A stretch of 64,000 nucleotides of DNA, taken from Ascarosepion bandense. Its lineage: Eukaryota; Mollusca; Cephalopoda; Sepiida; Sepiidae. The notes beneath the pieces were generated by a model that was given only the letters and a program-made list of their open reading frames with translations, ran no database searches and was not told where the DNA came from. Below are positions 6,455 to 16,167 of the stretch, piece by piece (within the stretch, counting starts at the first letter, position 1; each line of letters starts with the position of its first letter). Position numbers and translations under genes: made by a program. Location of the stretch: contig JBBBDQ010001287.1 of assembly GCA_037127315.1 (NCBI GenBank), positions 5,136,501 through 5,200,500 on the forward strand. The letters are read 5' to 3'.

Positions 6455-9400
6455 CTAAAAAAGAAAATCAAGACTAGCCCCGGTCACACGAACCAGGCTC
6501 GCTGCATATATCCACCTTTTGCTAAAGTCTGTCGGGTGCAGCCGTTTCCGTTCAGTTCTAATCTTCATTTTGAGCTGGTGCTCAAAATATCGGATTAGAT
6601 CCTGATCCGAAAGACGACCTCCCCGCAAGACTTCCTCCAGACGCGTCATCCAAATCACCATTCTAGCCGTGGCCAGTAGCGACAGAAACACCATCCGCTT
6701 CACTCCAGAGTACGGGGGCGACACATTGTCCACAGCGTATGCGCGATCAATGAGCACAAGCTCCCGCGGCGCGATACGAGCAGTCAACTCGCCGACACGC
6801 GCCCACAACGGGCGAACGCGCGAACAATGGAAGAAGGCGTGCGCAGACGTCTCCTTAATTCCAAGGTCGCAACGTTCACAATCTGGCAAATCCGCCAGGC
6901 CCATTGCGAAACGCTTGTCATTGAGCGACAAACCATTCCGAGCCAATCGCCAGGTCAGAGAAAACTCAGAGTTGCTGAGCCAATCCGCACCTGGCGCCCA
7001 AGACCAATGAGAGCGGTACTCCACTCTCGACATGCCGAGCTTACTCCACAGCTTATCCTTCACGGCACCCTCCACTAATCCCCGATAGAAGATTTTCCTA
7101 GGCTGTGAAAGGTCACTGGACCGTGGAATGGCCTGTAAAGCCGCCAGACATTCGAGCAGGAATTTCGGTCGCACCCAAGGCCTGACGGTCAGCCATAGGG
7201 TCGGGGGCGTGATGGTAAGGCAAGGGAACATGTCCCTCACTACCCCCGCAAGCAACCGATCTTCCTCCAACGCGCGCCTGAGGAATGCCAACCTTGAAGC
7301 GAGCACGTGGCTCCTCAAGTGTGGCATCCCCAGACCCCCTTGACACGGACGGAGGCAACAGACTCCTTTGTCGACCATGTGTTTGCGTCCTCTCCACAGA
7401 CAGGAGAATAGCAAACGCTCGAGCGCCTTCTCATGATCGTCACAAAGGGGAAGTACTGACAGCCGGTAAAGGATCATGGGAAAGAGGTATGTGTTACACA
7501 CCTCCGCCAAGCCCTTCACGGAGAGACCCCGTCGACGCCAAATCTTGACCGACGCGCCGACCTTTGCCAGTACTTCTGACCAGTTTTTCTCCAGCTGTAA
7601 GTCCGGACCGAACCAAACTCCGAGGAGCTTGACCGGCCCGTCCGTCCAGCTGAAGGGCCCCGGGAGGGAAACTCCCTTCCAGGCACCTAACCGCAAGCCG
7701 GATGACTTGTCGCAGTTAATTCTGGCCCCTGTCACCTTCTCGTACCGTACAAGCGCCTGGTGTACCGCCTCTATGTCCCTGCGGGAGGACACAAAGGTCG
7801 TTACGTCATCGGCGTACGCAGAAACCCTGGCTCGAGCTCCGCCAGGGACTTCAATTCCACGCAGGACCGGACTGCCCGTCTCGTCCCTTAGCCTGCGAAG
7901 GAGGGGCTCCAAACACAGGACATAAAGGAGAGAAGACAGTGGACAACCCTGTCGGACCGACCTAGACAGCGCGAAAGCGCCCGACAGCTTCCCGTTCACC
8001 TGTACCACAGCCTTGGGGGAGCGATACAGAAGGCTAATCCAGCGGCTGAAGTCGGGTTTGAATCCGGCGGCCTGCAGGACAGCAGCCAGGTAGCCATGGT
8101 CAATCCTATCAAATGCCTTGGACTGATCTAAATTGATCAGCGCGGCCTCATCGTCGTCTTCTACACCCTCTATGATCGTGCGAATCAAGTGCAGGTTGCT
8201 CTGAATTGTTCTCCCCTTCACAGAACAAGTCTGATCCGGTTCCAACAGAGACTCGGCAACTAGCTGCAAGCGATTCGTCAGGATCTTGGCCAAAATCTTT
8301 AACTCTGTGTTTAGCAGAGTTATGGGCCTGTAATCATCTAGTTCCCTCCCAACCTTCTTGCCTTTTCTCAACAGCGTGATCACGCCCCTGGTGATCCGAC
8401 CGGGGATGGACCCCTGCCGAAACCAGTGGTTGAACACGACAGCCAAGAGCGGGACAAAAAGGTGCGACATCCTCAAGTACAATTCATAGGGCAAACCATC
8501 CAAACCTGGCGACTTGCCACTGCCGACCTTCTTCAAAGCCACGTAGATTTCGTCCTCCGTAATCTCCCCTTCGCAGCTAGCCGCTTCAGCCGGCAAAAGC
8601 CGGGGAAAGTCAGCCAAATAGCTGCGAAACTCCTCGTCACGGAGACCAGGCTCCTTGGTAAATCGGTGCTCGAAATGCCGCCGGAACGCCTCGCACATGT
8701 CGTCGGTGGACCTAAGGAGATGTCCCTCCGGGTCGCGTACCTCTCGAATGTACCGGTCGCCGGCATGGCGAATTTCTTCCTTGCGCAGTTCCGCGCCCAT
8801 GTTCACAGCTTCGGAAGACATCTTGCTTAACTTAGCCCTAATTACCTGACCCATGTAGCGCCCGCTAGTCGAGCGCTCCAGGGCCTCCCTGGCTAAGGCT
8901 ATTTCTAGGGGATCCCCACCAGCCTCCGCCCGGGCGAAATTAGCACTAAGTGTCTTTGCCTCCGCAGCCTTATCTAGGTTGAGCCGCTGGCTATATTTGG
9001 TGGCGAAAGACCTAATGGAGTCCTTAAGGTTAACCCACCACTTACTCCCAATGACTCGCCCAATTAACGCCCGCTGCACTAGTTTTGTCAGCTGGTCACG
9101 AAAGTCCCGCCTGTCCAGTAAGGACTGATTGAACTTCCAATAACCAGCCAACCTAGGCCTAAATTCTAACGCCACCCGGGCACAAACGAGTTTGTGGTCC
9201 GAGTAGCCTAACCAGTGGAACGTTGGACATTCTAGGAAGTCTATATCGGCTTCTCTCACTAACATCCTATCCAGGTATGCAGATACCCGGGTAGAAGGCC
9301 AACTACGCGTCCACGTCCACATGCTCCCTTCCGGATGATCGACCCGGTATCTATCGACGAGACCAAATTCGCCGATCAGATCAACCAGGCTACGATCACC

Positions 9401-9874
9401 ACTCCACCCGCTAGCGCCCCTTCCTCTATCCCATTTGGGGGTTAGGACGGCATTCCAGTCCCCAACTAAGATTAGCCGTGTTGAATGCACCATGAAGGGC
9501 TCCAACAGCCGAAAGAAAGAGACACGCTCACCTTGAACATTGGGCGCATAAACCACAATCAGCCGGAACGACTTGCTTTTCACTGCAATATCGGCCACGA
9601 TCAGCCGGCCCTCGGCACCGACATGGACAAGGTCAACCCTCGCGTCCAGGGTACGCTTGACCAGCAAAGAAACACCTCTGGCCAGCCGGCTCCCATATGC
9701 TGAATAGACGACAAAGTCGTTAGACAGCACACACGAGTCGACTTCGCAAACAAAGTGAGTCTCTTGGATCGCGGCCACATCCACGCCGAAGGACAAGAGG
9801 TCACGAAGCAGGCGAGCCGCCTTACCCCGATCCCTCAGGCCCTTCGCATTTATACTGGCTATCTTAATAGACAT
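6455..9874 (-). CDS. ORF2 endonuclease-reverse transcriptase, U2
   Basis: This is an intact 1139-aa copy with all endonuclease, RT and zinc-finger residues listed for U1. It differs from U1 by the E endonuclease haplotype, FRRHF for FRQHF at about 397-401, and FLRR. The stop is TAG within a TCTTTTTTAG context, a homopolymer that slips in U5 and U8. Confidence 0.95.
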   Translation of the reverse strand: MSIKIASINAKGLRDRGKAARLLRDLLSFGVDVAAIQETHFVCEVDSCVLSNDFVVYSAYGSRLARGVSLLVKRTLDARVDLVHVGAEGRLIVADIAVKSKSFRLIVVYAPNVQGERVSFFRLLEPFMVHSTRLILVGDWNAVLTPKWDRGRGASGWSGDRSLVDLIGEFGLVDRYRVDHPEGSMWTWTRSWPSTRVSAYLDRMLVREADIDFLECPTFHWLGYSDHKLVCARVALEFRPRLAGYWKFNQSLLDRRDFRDQLTKLVQRALIGRVIGSKWWVNLKDSIRSFATKYSQRLNLDKAAEAKTLSANFARAEAGGDPLEIALAREALERSTSGRYMGQVIRAKLSKMSSEAVNMGAELRKEEIRHAGDRYIREVRDPEGHLLRSTDDMCEAFRRHFEHRFTKEPGLRDEEFRSYLADFPRLLPAEAASCEGEITEDEIYVALKKVGSGKSPGLDGLPYELYLRMSHLFVPLLAVVFNHWFRQGSIPGRITRGVITLLRKGKKVGRELDDYRPITLLNTELKILAKILTNRLQLVAESLLEPDQTCSVKGRTIQSNLHLIRTIIEGVEDDDEAALINLDQSKAFDRIDHGYLAAVLQAAGFKPDFSRWISLLYRSPKAVVQVNGKLSGAFALSRSVRQGCPLSSLLYVLCLEPLLRRLRDETGSPVLRGIEVPGGARARVSAYADDVTTFVSSRRDIEAVHQALVRYEKVTGARINCDKSSGLRLGAWKGVSLPGPFSWTDGPVKLLGVWFGPDLQLEKNWSEVLAKVGASVKIWRRRGLSVKGLAEVCNTYLFPMILYRLSVLPLCDDHEKALERLLFSCLWRGRKHMVDKGVCCLRPCQGGLGMPHLRSHVLASRLAFLRRALEEDRLLAGVVRDMFPCLTITPPTLWLTVRPWVRPKFLLECLAALQAIPRSSDLSQPRKIFYRGLVEGAVKDKLWSKLGMSRVEYRSHWSWAPGADWLSNSEFSLTWRLARNGLSLNDKRFAMGLADLPDCERCDLGIKETSAHAFFHCSRVRPLWARVGELTARIAPRELVLIDRAYAVDNVSPPYSGVKRMVFLSLLATARMVIWMTRLEEVLRGGRLSDQDLIRYFEHQLKMKIRTERKRLHPTDFSKRWIYAASLVRVTGASLDFLF

Positions 9875-9923
9875 TCTTTAGACCTGTAACGAAAAAACAC
9901 AAAAAGACATGCAACAAACGGCT

Positions 9924-11768
9924 CTACTCGCATACCGGGAAGAAATCTCGGATAGACGGGACCCCGACGGACTGTCCTAGGGACCCTGTACCTATATCGG
10001 ACGTAATCCGCCCGTCTAGGACAATCCCGCCGACGTCCGTTGGATAAGTTAATTTTACCACCCTATATAAGCAGGGGTGGAGTAATACGGGGAACCTCCC
10101 CGAACAATTCCTAGCCATTTTTCTCAGTTCCGGTGAGTTTTCTTTCACCATAGTCATCTTTGGGTATTGTTTCTGCACCTCGGCGATATGGTCCCAGACC
10201 CGCAGGTTCCCACCGGTATTTCTTACCAGGGTGATGACACCTGGGGCCTGGGAAAAGTTCCTCGGGTCTTCAGTGGACAGACCCTTCACCGAGGTGAGAT
10301 TAAGCAGAGGCTTGAGCAGCCTTCGACGCTGGGAAGACCACTCGTCTACGATGCTGTCCTTGACTTCCATTAGGGCATCCCCACGAGGGAGGGCATGTTT
10401 CTTCTTAGCCCGAGTGGGAGTGGGAGTAGGAGAAGGGGAGGGAGAAGGTGTTATGGCACTAGCTTTGACCAAGGGGGTCAGTTTAAAAACTGGGGACTGG
10501 GAAGCTTTACGCGGGGACGAGGGGAGACTCCTAGCCTTTTGGGCATACGTAGTCCTTACGGGGGAGACCGGCAGTGAAGAACATTTGTTTACTGCCTTCC
10601 TCCTCTCAACGCTTCTACTCTTTCGCCGACTTTTAGGGTTGTCGATGTCTTCCTCCGCTTCATCTCTCCCTCTCTTCAGGGAAGCCGCTCTATCAACCTC
10701 CATTTGCTGTTCATCTGGGGGGGTTGGACTTCTGTCCTTCCTCTGTTTGGGAGGCGACTTCTTTTTGGGCGCCTCCTTTGTTGTTACGGGCGACATGCCA
10801 GGTGGCAGCACCTTTGCAGGGGAAGGTGTTTTGCCCTTCTTCCGGCTCACCACCTGCCACTCGCCCTCTTTGTTTGCTACCGGAGCTGGTGTTACCGGCT
10901 TTACGCCCTCTTTCTCCATGGGCTGCTGCTTTGCGGGTTGTGCTAGTTGGGCCGCTGGGGCCGGGTTCTTGGTTGGACACGCTTTAGCGACGTGTTCCGC
11001 GGCCCCGCAGACCCAACAGCATGGCTTCCTTCCTTCGACCACAATGAAAATCCTACGACCCCTGCAGGTGAGGATGTTGGGAATCTTCCCGATATTCTCC
11101 TTCGACGCAGTCACCTGCAGGGTCATATCACCAGTCATAAAGCCAGCCTTCGACCGCAGCGAGGAGACTGAGGCCACCTTTCCGTATCCTGCGAAAAAGG
11201 CGCCCACGTGGTCTTCATCAATTTCCATGGGGACGCCATGCAGTGTAATTTTCACTTTCCGGGCCCCCATGTACTCAGTGCTGAACTGGAGTGATTTCGT
11301 CTCCAGTACGTCTCCGATCAGACGCTTCGCCTCCTCGGCCGAGCCCATCAAGACGTCCCACATGGAATTGCCCCTCCTCGCCACGGCCCTGGCTTTAATC
11401 TTCAAAGCTTTAATGGCTTCTTCCAATACGTCCCTTGAGACTCCCACCAACTTGTGCGTTTTTATGTCTTTAGTATGCAAGGTGATAATCCTTGCCTCAA
11501 TGTCGGCTAACTTATCCGGCACAGAGACCAGCTCTGTGCCCTTAATGTACTCCGCATATTTGGCTCTTATCTCCTCATAGTACTTCTCATCCTTACATAT
11601 CATCACACTGGTTGTCTTACTCGCTGTCCATCCGGAAGTGGACGGTATGGGGGAACCAGCTGCTGGAACTGAGGGTGACTCCCGTGGCGGTAGTTGCCAG
11701 TCACCCTCTTTCCCTCCCACCGAGTCCGTGGTGGGAGGAACGATCGCTTCTGGCCTTTCCGCGGCCAT
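9924..11768 (-). CDS. ORF1 protein, type A, U2
   Basis: This is an intact 614-aa copy. Relative to U1 it reads SPIPSTSG, KTHK, GDVLETK and GRDEAEED, the commoner type A form. The CCHC knuckle and RRM-like motifs are unchanged. The ATG at 11768 is preferred over the in-frame GTG 7 codons upstream. Confidence 0.92.
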   Translation of the reverse strand: MAAERPEAIVPPTTDSVGGKEGDWQLPPRESPSVPAAGSPIPSTSGWTASKTTSVMICKDEKYYEEIRAKYAEYIKGTELVSVPDKLADIEARIITLHTKDIKTHKLVGVSRDVLEEAIKALKIKARAVARRGNSMWDVLMGSAEEAKRLIGDVLETKSLQFSTEYMGARKVKITLHGVPMEIDEDHVGAFFAGYGKVASVSSLRSKAGFMTGDMTLQVTASKENIGKIPNILTCRGRRIFIVVEGRKPCCWVCGAAEHVAKACPTKNPAPAAQLAQPAKQQPMEKEGVKPVTPAPVANKEGEWQVVSRKKGKTPSPAKVLPPGMSPVTTKEAPKKKSPPKQRKDRSPTPPDEQQMEVDRAASLKRGRDEAEEDIDNPKSRRKSRSVERRKAVNKCSSLPVSPVRTTYAQKARSLPSSPRKASQSPVFKLTPLVKASAITPSPSPSPTPTPTRAKKKHALPRGDALMEVKDSIVDEWSSQRRRLLKPLLNLTSVKGLSTEDPRNFSQAPGVITLVRNTGGNLRVWDHIAEVQKQYPKMTMVKENSPELRKMARNCSGRFPVLLHPCLYRVVKLTYPTDVGGIVLDGRITSDIGTGSLGQSVGVPSIRDFFPVCE

Positions 11769-11910
11769 GCCTCCTAAGAGGCCGAACACCTGACAATCGC
11801 TTCCGGTGTTTCGCAGCTATAAAATAGCCACTACTTTTACGCTGCTCGAGCAATGAACTCGAGTGGAATTGATTGCCAGTCAAACCACAGTGTCAGTAAA
11901 CGCTACTATG

Positions 11911-11932
11911 GAACAGATACTACACTTTGATC
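11911..11932 (-). repeat. U2 snRNA fragment at junction U3/U2
   Basis: Same 22-nt U2 nt 25-45 match, on the minus strand. It is preceded on that strand by the common junction form (GGTTTTTATGGGCAG), not the variant form seen at U2/U1. Confidence 0.85.
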
Positions 11933-11988
11933 CTGCCCATAAAAACCACGGAACGCAATTATGGGGAGGAAGATGGCTCGTTTTATTT

Positions 11989-12006
11989 ATTCTGAGCGTA
12001 CAGAAT
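11989..12006 (-). other. Covarying stem-loop, junction U3/U2
   Basis: Arms ATTCTG/CAGAAT, loop AGCGTA (+ strand). The adjacent sense-strand AATAAATAAAA is at 11991-11981. Confidence 0.6.
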
Positions 12007-12698
12007 TGTGGCTCAAGGCCAAAAAAGAGGGAGGGGGAACAAAAACTTGGGGTGGTCTTCAGCTACTCTATCCTATACCTAGCTAATCAGATTCACGACC
12101 CATACATACGTTACAATGCTTCTCATTCACCATAAGAATTTGTCCATCACCACTCATACCTATCAAGCACCAAAATACCACGAAACATAACGGGGACCTA
12201 AAAACGCCCCAAATGTACATAAAAATTTTATTACTATATACAAATATAATACAAAAATAACTTTAAAAATTTGTACATGAAATGATATGATGGGAAGGGG
12301 GTATGAAGAAACAAAAAATCCCCAAAACAAAAACAATTTCAAATGAATATTTATACATAATGTTAGTAAGACCCAAACACACCCACATAATTAAAGAGGC
12401 CGCTGTATTCTGTCTTAAAAGACAAAATCAAGGAGCACTCTTTCTAAGGGGAATGGAGAAGCAGGGAACAAAAATAAATTGGACTGGAGAATATATAAGG
12501 CTGACCCAGCCGAGAATGCAACGGGACAAAATAACTCTGGACAATGGGGATCTCGAACTGGATCATAACAAAAGCAAGGGAGCCGGGAACAGGCTAGGAC
12601 AAACCCACTCACTCACATTAACTAGGTACACAAAAGAATACTTTACCTTAACCACGGGAGGGGTTCCAGAGGAATCCACCCCGATGCGAGCAGCAGAT

Positions 12699-15600
12699 CT
12701 AAAAAAGAAAATCAAGACTAGCCCCGGTCACACGAACCAGGCTCGCTGCATATATCCACCTTTTGCTAAAGTCTGTCGGGTGCAGCCGTTTCCGTTCAGT
12801 TCTAATCTTCATTTTGAGCTGGTGCTCAAAATATCGGATTAGATCCTGATCCGAAAGACGACCTCCCCGCAAGACTTCCTCCAGACGCGTCATCCAAATC
12901 ACCATTCTAGCCGTGGCCAGTAGCGACAGAAACACCATCCGCTTCACTCCAGAGTACGGGGGCGACACATTGTCCACAGCGTATGCGCGATCAATGAGCA
13001 CAAGCTCCCGCGGCGCGATACGAGCAGTCAACTCGCCGACACGCGCCCACAACGGGCGAACGCGCGAACAATGGAAGAAGGCGTGCGCAGACGTCTCCTT
13101 AATTCCAAGGTCGCAACGTTCACAATCTGGCAAATCCGCCAGGCCCATTGCGAAACGCTTGTCATTGAGCGACAAACCATTCCGAGCCAATCGCCAGGTC
13201 AGAGAAAACTCAGAGTTGCTGAGCCAATCCGCACCTGGCGCCCAAGACCAATGAGAGCGGTACTCCACTCTCGACATGCCGAGCTTACTCCACAGCTTAT
13301 CCTTCACGGCACCCTCCACTAATCCCCGATAGAAGATTTTCCTAGGCTGTGAAAGGTCACTGGACCGTGGAATGGCCTGTAAAGCCGCCAGACATTCGAG
13401 CAGGAATTTCGGTCGCACCCAAGGCCTGACGGTCAGCCATAGGGTCGGGGGCGTGATGGTAAGGCAAGGGAACATGTCCCTCACTACCCCCGCAAGCAAC
13501 CGATCTTCCTCCAACGCGCGCCTGAGGAATGCCAACCTTGAAGCGAGCACGTGGCTCCTCAAGTGTGGCATCCCCAGACCCCCTTGACACGGACGGAGGC
13601 AACAGACTCCTTTGTCGACCATGTGTTTGCGTCCTCTCCACAGACAGGAGAATAGCAAACGCTCGAGCGCCTTCTCATGATCGTCACAAAGGGGAAGTAC
13701 TGACAGCCGGTAAAGGATCATGGGAAAGAGGTATGTGTTACACACCTCCGCCAAGCCCTTCACGGAGAGACCCCGTCGACGCCAAATCTTGACCGACGCG
13801 CCGACCTTTGCCAGTACTTCTGACCAGTTTTTCTCCAGCTGTAAGTCCGGACCGAACCAAACTCCGAGGAGCTTGACCGGCCCGTCCGTCCAGCTGAAGG
13901 GCCCCGGGAGGGAAACTCCCTTCCAGGCACCTAACCGCAAGCCGGATGACTTGTCGCAGTTAATTCTGGCCCCTGTCACCTTCTCGTACCGTACAAGCGC
14001 CTGGTGTACCGCCTCTATGTCCCTGCGGGAGGACACAAAGGTCGTTACGTCATCGGCGTACGCAGAAACCCTGGCTCGAGCTCCGCCAGGGACTTCAATT
14101 CCACGCAGGACCGGACTGCCCGTCTCGTCCCTTAGCCTGCGAAGGAGGGGCTCCAAACACAGGACATAAAGGAGAGAAGACAGTGGACAACCCTGTCGGA
14201 CCGACCTAGACAGCGCGAAAGCGCCCGACAGCTTCCCGTTCACCTGTACCACAGCCTTGGGGGAGCGATACAGAAGGCTAATCCAGCGGCTGAAGTCGGG
14301 TTTGAATCCGGCGGCCTGCAGGACAGCAGCCAGGTAGCCATGGTCAATCCTATCAAATGCCTTGGACTGATCTAAATTGATCAGCGCGGCCTCATCGTCG
14401 TCTTCTACACCCTCTATGATCGTGCGAATCAAGTGCAGGTTGCTCTGAATTGTTCTCCCCTTCACAGAACAAGTCTGATCCGGTTCCAACAGAGACTCGG
14501 CAACTAGCTGCAAGCGATTCGTCAGGATCTTGGCCAAAATCTTTAACTCTGTGTTTAGCAGAGTTATGGGCCTGTAATCATCTAGTTCCCTCCCAACCTT
14601 CTTGCCTTTTCTCAACAGCGTGATCACGCCCCTGGTGATCCGACCGGGGATGGACCCCTGCCGAAACCAGTGGTTGAACACGACAGCCAAGAGCGGGACA
14701 AAAAGGTGCGACATCCTCAAGTACAATTCATAGGGCAAACCATCCAAACCTGGCGACTTGCCACTGCCGACCTTCTTCAAAGCCACGTAGATTTCGTCCT
14801 CCGTAATCTCCCCTTCGCAGCTAGCCGCTTCAGCCGGCAAAAGCCGGGGAAAGTCAGCCAAATAGCTGCGAAACTCCTCGTCACGGAGACCAGGCTCCTT
14901 GGTAAATCGGTGCTCGAAATGCCGCCGGAACGCCTCGCACATGTCGTCGGTGGACCTAAGGAGATGTCCCTCCGGGTCGCGTACCTCTCGAATGTACCGG
15001 TCGCCGGCATGGCGAATTTCTTCCTTGCGCAGTTCCGCGCCCATGTTCACAGCTTCGGAAGACATCTTGCTTAACTTAGCCCTAATTACCTGACCCATGT
15101 AGCGCCCGCTAGTCGAGCGCTCCAGGGCCTCCCTGGCTAAGGCTATTTCTAGGGGATCCCCACCAGCCTCCGCCCGGGCGAAATTAGCACTAAGTGTCTT
15201 TGCCTCCGCAGCCTTATCTAGGTTGAGCCGCTGGCTATATTTGGTGGCGAAAGACCTAATGGAGTCCTTAAGGTTAACCCACCACTTACTCCCAATGACT
15301 CGCCCAATTAACGCCCGCTGCACTAGTTTTGTCAGCTGGTCACGAAAGTCCCGCCTGTCCAGTAAGGACTGATTGAACTTCCAATAACCAGCCAACCTAG
15401 GCCTAAATTCTAACGCCACCCGGGCACAAACGAGTTTGTGGTCCGAGTAGCCTAACCAGTGGAACGTTGGACATTCTAGGAAGTCTATATCGGCTTCTCT
15501 CACTAACATCCTATCCAGGTATGCAGATACCCGGGTAGAAGGCCAACTACGCGTCCACGTCCACATGCTCCCTTCCGGATGATCGACCCGGTATCTATCG

Positions 15601-16118
15601 ACGAGACCAAATTCGCCGATCAGATCAACCAGGCTACGATCACCACTCCACCCGCTAGCGCCCCTTCCTCTATCCCATTTGGGGGTTAGGACGGCATTCC
15701 AGTCCCCAACTAAGATTAGCCGTGTTGAATGCACCATGAAGGGCTCCAACAGCCGAAAGAAAGAGACACGCTCACCTTGAACATTGGGCGCATAAACCAC
15801 AATCAGCCGGAACGACTTGCTTTTCACTGCAATATCGGCCACGATCAGCCGGCCCTCGGCACCGACATGGACAAGGTCAACCCTCGCGTCCAGGGTACGC
15901 TTGACCAGCAAAGAAACACCTCTGGCCAGCCGGCTCCCATATGCTGAATAGACGACAAAGTCGTTAGACAGCACACACGAGTCGACTTCGCAAACAAAGT
16001 GAGTCTCTTGGATCGCGGCCACATCCACGCCGAAGGACAAGAGGTCACGAAGCAGGCGAGCCGCCTTACCCCGATCCCTCAGGCCCTTCGCATTTATACT
16101 GGCTATCTTAATAGACAT
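12699..16118 (-). CDS. ORF2 endonuclease-reverse transcriptase, U3
   Basis: Intact, 1139 aa. I see no amino-acid difference from the ORF2 of U2. This near-identity over 3.4 kb between neighbours suggests a recent unequal crossover or gene conversion. Confidence 0.95.
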   Translation of the reverse strand: MSIKIASINAKGLRDRGKAARLLRDLLSFGVDVAAIQETHFVCEVDSCVLSNDFVVYSAYGSRLARGVSLLVKRTLDARVDLVHVGAEGRLIVADIAVKSKSFRLIVVYAPNVQGERVSFFRLLEPFMVHSTRLILVGDWNAVLTPKWDRGRGASGWSGDRSLVDLIGEFGLVDRYRVDHPEGSMWTWTRSWPSTRVSAYLDRMLVREADIDFLECPTFHWLGYSDHKLVCARVALEFRPRLAGYWKFNQSLLDRRDFRDQLTKLVQRALIGRVIGSKWWVNLKDSIRSFATKYSQRLNLDKAAEAKTLSANFARAEAGGDPLEIALAREALERSTSGRYMGQVIRAKLSKMSSEAVNMGAELRKEEIRHAGDRYIREVRDPEGHLLRSTDDMCEAFRRHFEHRFTKEPGLRDEEFRSYLADFPRLLPAEAASCEGEITEDEIYVALKKVGSGKSPGLDGLPYELYLRMSHLFVPLLAVVFNHWFRQGSIPGRITRGVITLLRKGKKVGRELDDYRPITLLNTELKILAKILTNRLQLVAESLLEPDQTCSVKGRTIQSNLHLIRTIIEGVEDDDEAALINLDQSKAFDRIDHGYLAAVLQAAGFKPDFSRWISLLYRSPKAVVQVNGKLSGAFALSRSVRQGCPLSSLLYVLCLEPLLRRLRDETGSPVLRGIEVPGGARARVSAYADDVTTFVSSRRDIEAVHQALVRYEKVTGARINCDKSSGLRLGAWKGVSLPGPFSWTDGPVKLLGVWFGPDLQLEKNWSEVLAKVGASVKIWRRRGLSVKGLAEVCNTYLFPMILYRLSVLPLCDDHEKALERLLFSCLWRGRKHMVDKGVCCLRPCQGGLGMPHLRSHVLASRLAFLRRALEEDRLLAGVVRDMFPCLTITPPTLWLTVRPWVRPKFLLECLAALQAIPRSSDLSQPRKIFYRGLVEGAVKDKLWSKLGMSRVEYRSHWSWAPGADWLSNSEFSLTWRLARNGLSLNDKRFAMGLADLPDCERCDLGIKETSAHAFFHCSRVRPLWARVGELTARIAPRELVLIDRAYAVDNVSPPYSGVKRMVFLSLLATARMVIWMTRLEEVLRGGRLSDQDLIRYFEHQLKMKIRTERKRLHPTDFSKRWIYAASLVRVTGASLDFLF

Positions 16119-16167
16119 TCTTTAGACCTGTAACGAAAAAACACAAAAAGACATGCAACAAACGGCT

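Larger units (their letters stand above)
5692..11910 (-). mobile_element. Unit U2: complete LINE, type A
   Basis: This is a full unit with both ORFs open. The endonuclease has the 'E' haplotype (GEF, PEGS, TRS, EFRPRL). The 3' haplotype is 'alpha' (AAGGAGCACTC; CACTCACTCACATT on the + strand). It is almost identical to U3, including an ORF2 protein in which I see no difference, so the pair looks recently duplicated. Confidence 0.93.
11769..12698 (-). other. Junction U3/U2: 3' region and 5' leader
   Basis: Non-coding, with the same order of elements as junction U2/U1. The 3' haplotype is alpha. The strip between U2 fragment and stem-loop is the form shared by all junctions except U2/U1. No gene is supported here. 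Confidence 0.8.

Noticed and set aside
6059..6598. 179-codon + strand frame in the 3' region overlapping the ORF2 C-terminus
   Set aside because: The frame is not kept: single-base indels in the junctions of U5 and U7 break or shorten it, it has no recognisable motif, and part of it is antisense to ORF2.
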